DNA of 64,000 nucleotides. Source: Pipra filicauda. Lineage: Eukaryota; Chordata; Aves; Passeriformes; Pipridae. The notes beneath the pieces were generated by a model. It saw only the letters and a program-made list of their open reading frames with translations. It was not told the origin of the DNA and searched no databases. Positions 36,363 through 49,799 of this stretch are shown here, one piece after another. Each line of letters begins with the position of its first letter. Positions within the stretch are counted from its first letter, which is position 1. Both the position numbers and the translations under genes were made by a program. Location: contig NW_024105087.1 in NCBI RefSeq assembly GCF_003945595.2, positions 2,423,001 through 2,487,000 on the forward strand, read 5' to 3'.

Positions 36363-39300
36363 TCAAGAGAATGTATTTATATGCCCCATAGTGTGCCAAA
36401 AGTTTCCATTTCTTGACTGCATGTGGAGAAAAAAAACACAAAAGAAGTAAAAGTCAAAACAATTTTTGATTAATGAATAGTATAGTTACCATAATTTGTG
36501 TGTCTTCCTAGATGGATGCTCCCAAAAGGGCCCTGGATGGGGAGGTAAAACAGACAGTGCAGATTCTTGAGGGAGAAGAGTTTAAAGCTTGTTTGATCCA
36601 ATGCAGAAAGTAATATTTAAAAGCTATTTGTACAGACAAGAAGAAAGTAACACATATACAGAGATACATTTATAAAACTGAAAAAATTTTGCAAGCATGC
36701 CTATACAATATAACTGAAAATCTCCATCATTTTTATCATGCTGACTTGCTTATATTCATGTGGTTTCAGTCTCACAGATGTTCTGGAGGCTAGGACATGT
36801 AATATGGCTCCATAGTTTTCTAACCACAGAATATCCAAAATATATAACCAGGAAATCACTTGCAGTCTGTGTGGGGTTTGGCAGATGGTATTTCTAAAAA
36901 TGCAAATATCCAATATGGAGGCAGTGGAGAAGACGGATTTCACAAGGGAACAGTGTAACTCTTTATATGGAGTGTAAACTTTACACAGTATTCCAATATA
37001 GAACTGGTGAGCACTGTTAAAAAAGTTTCCAATGAATATTCATTTCAGTTTATAAACATATTCTCTTCAACTGTTTCAATGCCCTCTTTGTGTTTGCTTA
37101 CTGTGCATGTTCTAGCTATTGCATTTACTGGCAAGAACGTTTGTAGAAACAGCAAATTTTAAGCAAGTATTAGAGAATATATATGGGTGATGAATTTTTC
37201 ATTTGGAAATATAGGGGTCAGCACCAGAAATTCCTTCCGAACAGGTATCCTAATCCACTCTAGATAGGAATGTATATGCTCTGCAAGATCAAAACCAGCT
37301 TAGATTGAATTTAGGTTGTCAAATGTTCACAACTACATGGACTAGCAGCAGTCAGATGAGAGAAAAATTGGAAAGTAGTGAGTTTTCCTGGTATGGAACT
37401 TGGATGTAACAGAAGAAAATCAGGAAGTGGGATAATGTTAGATACTGGCTAGGCTGCATTCTAATTTCTGCTTTGATACCAGTCAACCTGCTGCAGTTAC
37501 AAGAGACATACAGAGCAGAAGAGAGGTCTCTGTCGAGGGGCAGCCTTCCAGTCAGCCTGCTTAGGTTATGACCAAGTTTTTTCAGCTGTCAGAGCTGCAC
37601 CAAGCATCCCTCCGTTCGCTCTGGAGCACAGTTTCGGGATAGAGAGGAATAAAGCCCATTTCTAACTGCTGAGGCAACATACTGTGCCCCTGATAGAGCA
37701 AAAGCCACCACCTGTGAGGCAACATGGGTCATGCTGCCCACCGTTAGCAGCACAAAGGATTTGCTTCTAGTTTTTGTGATTGTCTGGAAAAATCCTGAGA
37801 TGAGCAGAACAACTCTTGGCTCCTTATAGCTGAAGGAATTTCTGCCACTGATGTTCCTCACTTGACAAGCCATGTAGCTTCTAGTTCGGAGGGCTTTCAA
37901 AGCTAAGCGGTCAATGTGAAATATGAATGGATGAAATATGTGAAATATGAAAATTATTTGAGCCAAGAATTGCTCAAATGGGACCTGAATGACATGAAAT
38001 CCTTGATAATGATGGTTTAGCTACAGAAAACAGTAAGTAAAGAAAAGACCAGGCAGATTTCATACAATGGAACATTTTATGTTACATTGCACAGCAACAG
38101 TTCCCATCTTAATATACCATAAAACATATAAATCCAAGTTCCTAACTGGTGCAAACAATTACTGATCCATCAAGCTGATTTACAGTGGAACTGAAACATA
38201 TCATTCACCTAGCAATTCTACCATAAACAGACTGGATTCTCTGCTCGTACAGACTAGTAGTTTTATAACCCATAAATATATTTACCAGAAAAAAATTTTG
38301 ACACAGAGCAGACAGAAATGCATTTCCTCCCATAGAATTTTTGTGAAGTTTAACAGAAATAGAATTTTTTCTAAAAGCTTTTCTACACTCATGCCATGGT
38401 TTAGCTTTATGTACATGTATATGCATCTCAAGCACACTACTCTGAAAAACATTTTAATCACCTGATAGTGATGATCTCAAACTTAATCAAGTTCTGCAGT
38501 ATTTAAGGTTGGGGGTTAAGTTTAATACCTATTTCTTCTCTATTCTTTTTAACTGCAACTTTTGTACTGTTTTTCAATTTGTATTTTGTCAAAGAAAATT
38601 CATAGAACGGAGAAAACAGTTATCTGTGTCTGACTTGCTGACTTTACTAAAGGGTCAGGTTCTTTCCAAGCTGTATCAAGCTCAGACAGCTTTCTGGCAC
38701 TTTCAGTTCAGCTGCAAACAGCCAAGATAATGTGAGATGATCCAAAAAGATTCCTAAAATATTAGATATGTCTGTATATATAGTTCAGACTAAATATTTT
38801 CATGAATGCAATCACACGAAAGAAAAAAGATCCCTATCACACATGAAAACCCAGATTTACACATTTTAGACTCTATTTATGAACCAATAAGCTGTATGGA
38901 TTGGAGTGTCTCTTTCTTAGTGGCCTACATGGGCTTTCTCCAGAAAAGTAAGTTCCAGCTGCAGTGAGCTTACATCCCACATCTCATCAATAATGTTTCA
39001 CCACAATGAAGGGACCACACAGTCCATAATAATGAGAATCCACGTTCTCAGGTGAGAGGGCCTGATCCATGGCCACTTAGGTTTCTTGAGGCCATCATGC
39101 TACAGAAGTTGTTGCTTCTTCCAAATGTATAACAAAATATCAGTACAAATTTCTGTATCCGTAGTTAAACATTTTCTTTCCAAACTCTCATCACCAAAAC
39201 TTGTGTGAAATTTTTCTTTATTTTGCTTGCAAATAATTAGCAATGATTGAGCAAAAAACTTACCCTGCTCTTGTGTATATCAGTACTACAACTTTGGTGC

Positions 39301-42099
39301 AAAACAGATCTCCATTAACTTCATTCATTCTCATATAACAGTGGATATTTTTATTTACACAAAGAAAATAATTAATTCATAAAGTCATGCTTCCAAGTTA
39401 CCATATTTCTAAGTGTTAATCTCCAGCCAATTCAGTTTTGCCATAGCAAAACCTGAGGAAATTTCTAACTCAATGTTCCCTGTGGCCCTGAATTTCACAC
39501 TTATACCCTATTTCTAACGCCAGGTAAGTCAGTGAGACCTGTGAGCTTTCATGGCAGTGGACCACTGCTGAAGCTGTGCAACACCTCCTAACTCCTAAGG
39601 ATTTTGTCTCCTCTGCAGCACTCAGAATATAGCCTACTTGGCTGAGACACAAAACCATAATGCCAAATCACAGGCCTGAAACACACGCAGGTAAATGCAG
39701 GAGTATTACACCTGGTTTTGAAATGCATTATCTAAGGGAAGAAACAGGCACAAAATCAAAATAATTTGGGGTCATAGAGTTCTTCTCTGTGAAACAGAAT
39801 AAATGATCATTAGCTTTTCGGTCAGAGATGTGAGTATCTCTGGCACCGAGCAAAGTTTAAAATTTTCAGCCCTGCGTCATATCACAGCATTGGAATTGGA
39901 ACAAAGCTTTTAGCATTTTTTTTCCAAGAAATTTTAAAGGAAGGAGGGCTGATCAATGTGAGAAGCTGAATAATCAGTACCAGTGTGACTCATATGCTGC
40001 TAATGCAGTAAAGAAGGGTGGTAAAGAGTTACTTATATTCCATCAAACTAGATTCTCCTATGACTTATCACACTTTTACTCTAAAATAACACAGCTGGAC
40101 TTTTTGTGAAGTTTCTCTTTTTATACTGCAACTGATAGTGTAATCCAAATATGGATTTAAATGCATTTTCTATGGATTCACACCATTAAAATAGAAATTG
40201 ATACCTTACACTAGGAGTTTTCAGTGTATTAAAGGCAGAACATGTTTTCTTCCATAATTTTGAAAGGAAGTATTTATCTTTTTCCATTTACAAAGTGCAA
40301 AAAGGCACGATGACTTTCATTTCTGAATGGATGAAGACAAGTCAAACATAAAACAGCACTGAAACCTTGTTCCTTCTACTGTCGGGGGTAAAGCACCTTG
40401 TAGGAAGGAGCATGATCATACTCCAGAGAAAAGAATCTCTGATGTTTTTCTCCAAAAGCCATCAGCAGAGATCTGGGTACAAGCAGCTGTGAAACAGCAG
40501 AAATATGTGAAGTACTTAAAAATGTAAGCACTACATAGAATTAGAATACGCCACTTTTCACAGATATAAGACCATACCACATTCTTATTTTCTTCCTGTG
40601 GGAGGTCAGTGTTTATACTGCAGATGTGCCTGCCAGGAAGAACATTTTTGCACTTGCTCCTCTTCCAGTTGCTAATCTGCACGTTCATTTGCCTCTGCTT
40701 GAAGCATGGTCCGTCTGAGCATTTCCAACACTGCTGGCAGTAGACCTGAACATTTTCACAGAATCATAGCATTTTGCAGGCGCAGGATGGAAATTTTATG
40801 TTCCCCTGATTTGCCTTTCCCGCGGTACCAGGATGTGGCTGCCTTCTGTCCTGTCCTAGCTGCTAGACCGGCTTTTGGAAACAGGGTCTGAAATTACAGA
40901 AACCTTGACAGTGGAGGTGTGCCCTGCTCTGACCAGGAGGCTGAGAGCCAGCTTTGCTGACTACTGTCTTGGTCCTCACTTCTGGTAAAGTCCCTGGGTC
41001 CTCTCACGATCCCCAGTTTTGCTGCGTTGGCACCAAATAAGATTGTCCTCCTGAAGCTTCATGCTGGTGTATCTAAAAATGCTCAGAAAGCCCTTAGTTA
41101 TCCTGGGCAATAAGCTGGAGAAGAAACATAGCAAACAATGCCTCATTATTTATTTTGCAGTTATTAAGCTTGACACAGTCTTTTCTTTGTTTTGTGTCAG
41201 GAAAACAGCAAAATAACCAGACAGCAGAGTCCATTTTAGGGATATTTCCTAGAAATATTTAATATGAATTATTCCATGCAGTGCGTTTTATCCCAGATTT
41301 AACCAGAATGAAGGAAAAAATGAAAAGTCAAGATGGTCTCTCCTACAGATTTTCATGAGCTTGAAGTGAGGACAAAAAGAGCAAGACCTTGGTGTGGGAC
41401 TTATCCCTGCAAACGCTCTCGGGTTTCAGTTTGTTTTATTGGAGCTAACTAGTGTTGGATGCAAAACAGACCCAAACCAGCCTGCTCAGGTCTTTTTACT
41501 TTATGTCTTGCTAATTAGGAAAAAAAGGGGAAAAAAAAAAGGAATAAGAAAGAGATTCATTAACTTCTTGCCCTGGTTTCTGAGCATCTATCTGTGGCCA
41601 GTCTATCAGAAGTAGCATCCGCTGCTGACTCCCTGACCACTCTGGAGCCAGCAAACTGCCTCTCCCATGCTCCAGCTGCACAGCCAGGAGCTCAATGGCA
41701 CACACTCGCTTTTCTAAAGGATTCTGCAGATGCTAAACTAATCTCAAATTATCTAAGGCCGAAACTCATGGCTCTTACCCCTGCCTGGGGAGAGCCAAGG
41801 CGGTGAGTGAAAACGAGAACCTGCGCAGCGCAGTGTCTTGCTGCCGCTCTCCCCAGCCCTGTGGTTTGTGGGGAGATCTTAATGGAGTGCTTCCTGGTTT
41901 TCTAATGTCTATTTGGGGTTTTATTCTCACACGTCCCAGGAGGTACAAGTTGAAGGAGGTATTGCAAGAGACTGCAGCCAAAACTCCATCTTGATAACAT
42001 TTTTATGGGGGTGAAACTACAAAGAGCAACTCAACAGCTGCCAGCAGGGCTGTGTTGCCATGAAAGAATCGCCAGAAGCAGGCAAGTAACATTCATGCT
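36363..42099. other. Non-coding stretch
   Basis: No gene recognised. A 125-codon minus frame (37589-37966) has no known domain, and its distal end overlaps imperfect GAAATATG tandem copies near 37917-37950. At 40755-40775 a TCACAGAATCATAGCATTTT string could be a remnant of a minus-strand CR1 terminus, too short to call. Around 41600-41990 the DNA is more GC-rich, with a donor-like GCGGTGAGTG near 41800, but no exon is convincing. Confidence 0.45.
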
Positions 42100-42750
42100 G
42101 AAAACATGATTGATCACTTCTTCTTTCCCCTGCAACTCTGCCCTGGTACAAATCCAGTCTCGGTGAGAAGTGACTTCAACTCGGGCTGAGTTCAGAGGCA
42201 GCTGCACTTATTTCCACTAAATCACTGGTTCACATACCAAGCCCAGGGCAAAGCTGGAGGATTGTGAATGGCATGTTGCCCTGGTCTGCGGTTTGCGTAA
42301 AAGTGACAGAAGCAGACATTGGTCATTTTTTGAATTCCATCCAAAAGACAAGTCAATTCATTTACGGGTGTGCCAAAAAGCTGAGGTAGTTAACTGATCG
42401 CTTTGTGTTTATAAAATACAGCTTGCTGCTAATAAAAGTCACCACCTTTGTTTCAAGAAATGCTGCAGGATTTTCCAGGCAGGTAGAGGGTTGAATCACT
42501 GTTCACCTTCCAATATACTGGCTCATTGTACACGCCTCTCTGATTAACATTTACACTAAGAGAAAGCAGCGCTAAAGTTAAGGGTACTAAAATGATGTAC
42601 AACCACACGTGCCCTTAGTTTGACGTGTTGATTTGTCCCGATCACAGGTACACCGTATAACTTGCGTAAGAGCACATTTACGTAATTTGCTTAATTTAAC
42701 ATCTTGTTTGCATATTCAAATATCTACCAAAGAATTTGCCTCTGAGTAGG
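42100..42750. promoter_or_regulatory. Candidate distal enhancer (non-coding, motif-dense)
   Basis: Repeat-free DNA with several well-formed factor sites: TTGCGTAA at 42293-42300 and 42662-42669, palindromic TTACGTAA at 42678-42685 (PAR-bZIP/NFIL3/C/EBP type), CCTTTGTT at 42445-42452 (SOX-like), and TTTGCATATTCAAAT at 42707-42721 (POU-like). CpG-containing bZIP sites are unusual in AT-rich, CpG-poor DNA, and three in 400 bp suggest retention. Whether the sequence is conserved across species cannot be seen from one genome. Confidence 0.35.
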
Positions 42751-44745
42751 GTTTTTAGAAAAAAAAAATTAGTATAGGATCTGGAAAATATATTAAGACC
42801 TTTTTCTTAATTCTTTAAGTTCCCTGCTGCTTAGAGGAATTAAGTATGGAAACAACATCTGTGTAATATTGTGAAGGATTTCAAAAGGGCTCCTCAAAAA
42901 GGGCTGACACAATCTTACTCCTTTTAGAAGAGGATATGAAATGAATTGCTTACTTTGGCTATTACATGCACTCCCTTCCCCCCAGCAGCAGAGCCAAGAA
43001 CTAGTGGCACGTCTGAGAATTTTTTTTACTGGAGTCCTTCAAATATTTTTGACTATTTGCAATAAGACCTAAGAGAGGTCCCCTCCCATAAACATAACAA
43101 CGGAAATTGCTACACTAAAGCCCCACTTAAGTGAATGAATAATAGATTAATAGAATCTTATGATTAATTATTTACATCATTTTTTGCATATGGCCCTGAC
43201 AGCCGAAAAGGGTCAATGAGTAAAATATATATAGAAACTTTTAAAATATCATAGGTACTTGTTAAACCTTAATTAGTTATACAAAACTTATAATATCCAG
43301 CCTAGTAGGCATTAGACATAAATTAGTAACGATCATCAAGAAATGTCATTTGACAGTAAGCAACACCTCTATCAGTGAAACTATAAATGGATGCTGGCCT
43401 CTCCCCTTTCCTGTGTAGATAGTGAAGTTTTTAGCCAGATCATCTACCTAGAGTCTTGTAACACCGCCCTTGAAAAGGCAGACACCTCCACTTTGGCATA
43501 TAAACCGAGGTATGTTTCCAAAGTAATTAATTAAAGTCTTAATGTCAGTATGGAGCTCGATTTGAGTTTAGCTCTGCTTTAAAGATCACCTTAATAATAC
43601 TTTCAGAACTTGCCTGGGCCTAATTACATTTATTTTGTATGAACTCTGAGGTTAGTCATGTCCTAACACACAAAAATAGCATCTTTCTTCTACTTTCCAG
43701 AAACATTCTAATTGTTTTCAAGTGAGGAGTTTGCCTAAGAAGATAAGATGTCTTTTTGAATTGAAAGACCACAGAATGATTTGGGATGAAGCTACATGTT
43801 ACGTAAAGCTTCCTTCTTCCTTAGGGAAGGTAACCATGAAGTTCCCTTTGACTTGTAATTAGAATGACAGAACACAGTGGTCTCTTTTAAGAAAAGATAT
43901 TTGCAAATGCTATATATATGGCATAGGTAATGAGTGTCTCTCCTCTACCCCACTTCAGGCATGCCCATTTCCATGACTTGCTACTCCCAAATCTTCTTTG
44001 TATAACTCATGAGCTCTGCTGCATAAAGCCCCTGTTGAACTGCCATCTCCTAGCAAGAGTAAACACAGATATTTTAGAACAGAGAGTCTTGCAAAGGGGA
44101 CACCAGCATCCAGTGGACTCAGACAGAAGAGCAGCTCCTGCAATATATACTTTGTCCAGTAGGTACTTATAAACACATATTATGATTATCAGAAAACTGC
44201 CACAATGGTAACTCCATCTGGACACTCTTGCATTTAGAGTTGGACCAAGCTGTCCATTATAGTTTTTTAAATATAAAAGTCTCTGGGACCAGCCCCTACT
44301 TAACACCAGTCATTCTTAACTCTGGAAGAGCCACTGTGATGAAGCTCCCTGTGCCTGGTAAGACAAGTTTGCTGTGCCCTGATTCTCCATGCCTCTCCTT
44401 CAGTACCAGGCACTGGAGTGTGGCTCGCCTTTAACATGCCGGTTTGGCAGGAACAGTGGAGTTCACTGAAAAGATTATTTGTGGCAAGGATATTTCCATG
44501 CATCAAGCCAGAATCCAACAACGTTCTTTCAAAATAAAGCTGTCTAGTAAAATCAACCAGCTGAAAGGCATTTTGCACAGTATCAAAAATGTAAATAGAA
44601 TGGACAGTTGGCCCGTTATTATGCATTTGTATGTATATGTAGTCCCTGGACAGATCCAAAACACACATGTACTTTTTAAAATAAAACAGATGCATGTAAA
44701 ATAGATTGCTTTATAATAATTTGTCTGTACAGTTAGGGTGCTATT
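42751..44745. other. Non-coding, homeodomain-site-rich stretch
   Basis: No gene. The stretch 43130-43640 has many TAAT cores (for example TAATTAATTAAAG near 43525-43537, and TAATTACATTTA near 43621) and TTTGACAG (43351-43358), with no recognisable repeat. It may extend the enhancer candidate to its left. AT-richness alone also produces TAAT cores. Confidence 0.35.
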
Positions 44746-44764
44746 GTTCCTGCGTGGCAGGAAC
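44746..44764. repeat. 8-bp inverted repeat with 3-nt loop
   Basis: GTTCCTGC, loop GTG, GCAGGAAC. A compact GC-containing stem with no flanking T-run or gene. Confidence 0.75.
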
Positions 44765-44849
44765 CGATCAGGAAAGAGAAGGTGCCTGTATTCTCATAAA
44801 GGTGTTTTAAATCTCTGTACTTACTCTCATGAATTTCTTATTCATAGAA

Positions 44850-44901
44850 AGAGTCCCCACTGAAGCCAAAAAGACTAGAGTCCACCAGGATCAAGCCCTT
44901 A
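44850..44901. repeat. Ancient palindromic amniote-type repeat (family not named)
   Basis: GAGTCCCCACTGAAGCCAAA, then AGACTAGAGTCCACCAGGAT, then CAAGCCCTTAA. This fits a decayed copy of the CCATTGAAGTCAATGG / GGATCAGGCCCTTAA arrangement. Confidence 0.45.
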
Positions 44902-47900
44902 ATTTGTGCTTCAACAGTTTGTTAGCCTCCAGTATATTTAATCTCCTGTATCTAAAAATTTCCCAATAGTATTACAAATAGTTTATGAAAAATAAATATT
45001 TAGACAAGTGTGGAACCTATTTAACATTGATTTTTTTTCTTTTCATTGCAACTCATCTAATGTCATAGGCTGATTAGATCAGCCTGCATACACGTCAACA
45101 AGGCTTGCAATCATCTAATTTATCCTCAGGGTACTAACTTCTAAAATTGTAACATTTGGGAATTAAATGTAAATAAAATGCTTTCGATTTTCCAGTCAAC
45201 ATTCAACCCTTCGTTTCAAAAGATAAAAGTAGTCTGAATACTAAAAAAAAAATCGTTAGAGTGCCAGCAGTATGATCAGAGGACTTTTTCTTCACTGGCA
45301 CCAAGGACTTCAGAAGCAGCAGCCAAATCAGTCAGGAAAGCAGGGCAGGACATCGGCTGTGCCTTTTATCCACTGAGCCTTTCAAGGGGATCATGGTACA
45401 CTGCCATAAGCTGCATCCATAGTGCAGATGCATGTCCAGACACATGATTGCAATCAGGTAGCTGGAATAACTGTTCTATCAGCAGCCTGTGAAAGATTGG
45501 CCAAGGCACCCTTCAGGCCCAGAAGTGCTGCAAGGGTTTGATCTGCTTTGCAACGCTCTGCTTGTGAGAGAGCAGACCTGTGCCCAGAAGGGCAGAAGGA
45601 CAGCTGTGTGCCGGACGAGCCTCCACGGTGAGAGCTGCCACAGCATCTGGGATGCTCAGTGCCTCACTGGGGGACCGCGGTGCCTCCCTGGAGGGCAGCT
45701 GCTGGCAGCTTCAGGGATTGACCAGGCCCGGGGATGGCTGCAGGTTGGAGGTGGCTGACCCACATCCGCTCCTCACAATGGCTGGTGCCTGCTTGGGTGA
45801 GGCTGTGAGTTGGCATCACTCTCCCAAAATGACGATGCCTTTGGTTGCAAAGAAGAGGAAGCGAAGGGTCATGTAATGTGGAAAAAACTCCTCCGGGGCC
45901 CTGAGGTAAAATGTGTTGGAGTCAGAAGCCCAGATAAAAAAGCCAAAGAAGTCTTTGAGCCCGGAAAAGGATTAAATGGATTTACTGGGCCCAAAGAAAA
46001 GCCAAGCAGAAACAAGGGAAAAAACTACACACTGTCTTGGTCTCCTCAGCTCACTGTTATTCAAGAGAGAAGAAATATGAGTTACAATGAACTGGGAAAG
46101 CATTTTTCTGAGTGCCTGAAAGGAAAAAATATATTGTTCATGTTTATTTTATGTTGTTCAATAAGCCAGTCCGGGAAAGAAATAGCCATATAGATTTCTG
46201 TATATTCATTTGGAACAAAGAAAGGGAAACTGGGGCAGTGGGTAGACTGCTTCAGTCACCCATTACAGGCTGGTGCTAGAGAAATAGTTCTTTCAGATTA
46301 CTTTGTCAGTGGTATTTTCTGCCATGTAGTATTTGGGTAAAGGCTGTCTGTCCCACAGCCCACAGTTCCTTTCAAGAACCACAAAACTGCCCAAACCTGG
46401 TTATGGCTTCAGCACTGCATGTGTTAATGATACCATATAAACAGTTTTTCCGTTTCTCTTATAATCTCTGTGTTTCTTGCGCATCAATAAAGTGCCCATG
46501 ATCCCCACTTCTTAGAAAATTCACCTTTGAAATGAGTGCTTGTATACAGGCATTCTCTTTACTTATGTTTGTATTTAACTTGCCCTTTTTTAATACTTCA
46601 AGTCTGCTTATCTGTAGGAGACACTTTAATAAGCTGATGTGAATAATATTGATACCTAAGGATGAACGGAAATTCATGATTCAAAAGTAGGTGCTGAGAC
46701 TGTGAATGTCGGCTAGTGCAATCATTTATTTGTTGAAAGAACAGTAGGCCTCTATTTCTGCTTAAATATCAGCTGAAGATAGGAAAATATTAATAAAGAG
46801 AGACAGGCTTGCCACTAATTTACCAGAAAGTGTCATAAACAGAGCTCAGTAAAACAGCAGAAGTTGCTCTGTGGCTCTCAGTACCAGAGCTCCAGTAAAA
46901 TTTCCAGCCACCCCTATGGAGTATTTTCTTTATTTTTTTGTTATTCCCTCCAGAATATACATGGCATCATCATTTCTGCTGTGCTTCTACATCAGCCCAA
47001 ACATTTTACTGGTGCGAAAAGCCATTTGTGTGCCTTTGAATATATCTTTCTTGCTCTGTTTGGGTTGTTCCACTTTTAAAGCGTGTGCAGAGACCTGTTT
47101 TGGAAGAAATGCATTTCCACATATCTTTGTATACTCAAGGCCACGTTTATTTGGAGCAATTTGCTGACATGCTGCATGGTCACGTGCTTATTTCTTCATT
47201 TTCAGCTTTATGTAATCCGTTTCTATAAGAATGAATATCTGGACCATGAACTCTCCTTTATCAAAGCATATATTTGTAGGCTGTGATATCTCTGAGTACA
47301 CAGATACCTGATTAGGTAACGTGTTTGCATTCAGGCTGTTTGTGTAGCTATTGAGCAGCAAGAGTCACTGAAGCACTGTAACCGAGTGCCAAATTTGCTG
47401 AAGTCTGAGAACCCTTTATGGCTTCAGACAGCAACATGTTGGTTCCCATTTGTGTGCAGAGCAGATAAATAAGTTATTGTAGTGTACTCCGTCACCAGTC
47501 AAACAGAAATCATTTTGCCATTACACAGCTTTAGCAATAAGGAATATGCATCAGGATTGCCTTACTAACCTGAATGAGAATGATGAACGTCAACAATACC
47601 TGAGTCTGATCCTCCTTTGCTTTTCCTCTAGTCCATGTGCTTATACCCATGAAAAATGGATATAAAAGGGTTCATACCCACTGTGCATGTACTATGCAAA
47701 GCCACATGTGCATAGCATGGGAAACGTGTTACTCTGGAAGCATGTCTGTCTTCACCTGTGTGATTGACTCATAAAAAATGTGGTCTTTTAAGAGCTTCAA
47801 TAACTAATTATTTTGCTTAAAAGATTTCCTTAAGTTCTTTTTTTTTTTTTTTTAACAAGGGTGAATGAACAATGTAAGAAAAAAACTTCAGCAAATGTAT

Positions 47901-49799
47901 TTTCTCTTATGCCATGCTCCTCACGGACTTCCCCATTCCTTTTCACTCCACCTCAAAGGAATAATTAGCTTCTAAAAAATGTTTTTCATTTTGGCTGGGA
48001 GAAGACAGAGCATGTTCTTAATTAAAGAAATGTTATTAAAATAAACTTTTCTAGGAAAATGTGCATGGGATAATATATAACATAATTAGAAAAAAATTTT
48101 TTTTTCAAAAATCATTGACTGAAAGGTTGCCAGCCAACTCAAGTATCAGCTCTATCTTCCCTTGCAAGTGGTCTCTTTCTGTTCTCATGCTCCTCTTGGG
48201 TATATTCACTTCTTTGGCTCACTCTTTGCCTCAAAAAGCAGCTTCCTAGCTTTTGCTACTTCACCTTCTATTTTAATTGCCTCTAAATTTGCATCCAGAA
48301 AAAGTATGTATATTTTTCTTTTGATCCATATGTGTCTGCCAGCCTGCAGCCTTGCCTCTAATGCTTTGCTGGTCACATAGTTTTTATGCCTCATCCTTCA
48401 CTCTGATTCTACTGCATCTGTTACAGCTGCATCCACATGTATAGAAATTCCAGGGTTTCAGTGAAATGTGTGTCCTGCCTCACGTGTTTACTCCCACCAG
48501 GGTTTCAGCCCAGAATCTCTATGCTAACCTGCACTACTTTAAAACTGCTGGCATGCTGTTGGCTTTCTTAATGGCTTCAGCTTTGTGTTGAGTTCTTTTC
48601 TGAAGTCTGAACTTCTCATCAATAACTCGGGGTTGAAGTTTATAGAAACGTTATAATTTGTGCAAATCTTGTATTAGTTGGGCCCTGGGGAACCTTCAAA
48701 CCACCCAGCAAACAGTGTGTTTCCTCCTGTAAAATGCAATTGAGCTGTAACTCTTTTCTCTTGTGCTGTCTCATTAACTTCAAAATATTGCTTCATTCTC
48801 TGTGTCTGCGTTGGGCAGGTCTCTCTATAAAATGTTATCAAAAGGCATCAGTTTTTCCAATATTCTCTGACATACTGTCAGCATAACTGAGCAAGTTACA
48901 TTATTCAAACCACAATGGTAAATGCTGCTCAGGTGGAAACAGCAAGCAAAGCGGCAGGTCATGTCATACCAAAACAAAATGGGAACGGTAGGGCTCCCAC
49001 CCTCAGAGATAAAAAGGCACAAGTCTTTATTTTTGCAGGCAGTATACCTGGAAGACTTTTGTTTCTAAAGTAGCCATGCACTGATTCTGTGACTAATATC
49101 AGGGTTGGCTTGTTTGCTAATAATAGCCTCACTGAATAATAACACCGCTTCAGAGAAAGCAGTACAAATCCAAACATTAGCTTTAATCTATTTAGACCTG
49201 TGATAACTTGAAATTAATGAGCTGCTCACTATTAATACATTTTGAAGACTGCCTACAAATGCCTTTTGCTTTTTTACTCCCTATATAGAGCTGCATTTCA
49301 TTTATCACCTTCTATTGTCTTCTGTTGTACCACACAAGTATACTGTTATTTTTATCTTTTTTTTTCTTCAGTTGAAAGCTTAATAAGCACACCGATAAAC
49401 CTGTTTATAGTAAGTTCTAACATGTTCTCAAGTCAGTTTTAAATCAGTTGTGGTGCACAGGAGTAAATAAAGGTTTTAGGCTAAAGTCATGGAGGAGATT
49501 GGTGCTGTAATATAACGACGTTGGGCACCTTGCCATCCACCACAGTCCCAAACTCCTAAGTAGGGTGTAAAGTGTGATTTACAGAAGGTGGATCAGGATG
49601 GGTATTGTTGCTCATTTATTCACCAGAAAATGCTAAAGAGATGGGTCATATTTACATACCCTCCTCTCTTGGGGTATTTTTCAGAGTACTTCTGCAGGCA
49701 AGGGCCGAGGGCTGGGCAAGCGGATGTAGAGTTATGCTGTAAGAGAAGTTGTAGCAAGTGTTTGATGCTGGAATTGAGGTATGCACCATGCTGTGGGGG
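44902..49799. other. Non-coding stretch with a GC-rich patch
   Basis: No gene recognised. From about 45480 to 45900 GC is clearly higher than around it and overlapping + frames of 89-127 codons are open. The last (45810-46193) is Lys/Glu-rich with no domain, and includes a donor-like GAGGTAAAAT at 45903. A partial CTCF-like core CCCTGGAGGGCAG lies near 45688. A T16 tract is at 47838-47853. Remaining open frames are short. Confidence 0.45.

Noticed and set aside
37589..37966. 125-codon minus-strand frame that might be a membrane protein
   Set aside because: The apparent hydrophobic start comes from GAAATATG-type tandem copies; the rest matches nothing known.
39480..39535. Splice donor CCAGGTAAGT or ancient repeat
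   Set aside because: The isolated donor-like string has no open exon upstream, and repeat similarity is weak.
40755..40790. Possible CR1 terminus (TCACAGAATCATAG)
   Set aside because: Only about 15 bp match; no CR1 sequence follows.
45684..45702. Partial CTCF-like site near CCCTGGAGGGCAG
   Set aside because: Three mismatches to the core motif; too weak to annotate.
45810..46193. 127-codon + frame in a GC-rich patch
   Set aside because: No domain; low-complexity Lys/Glu content and an in-frame donor-like site are not enough for a gene call.
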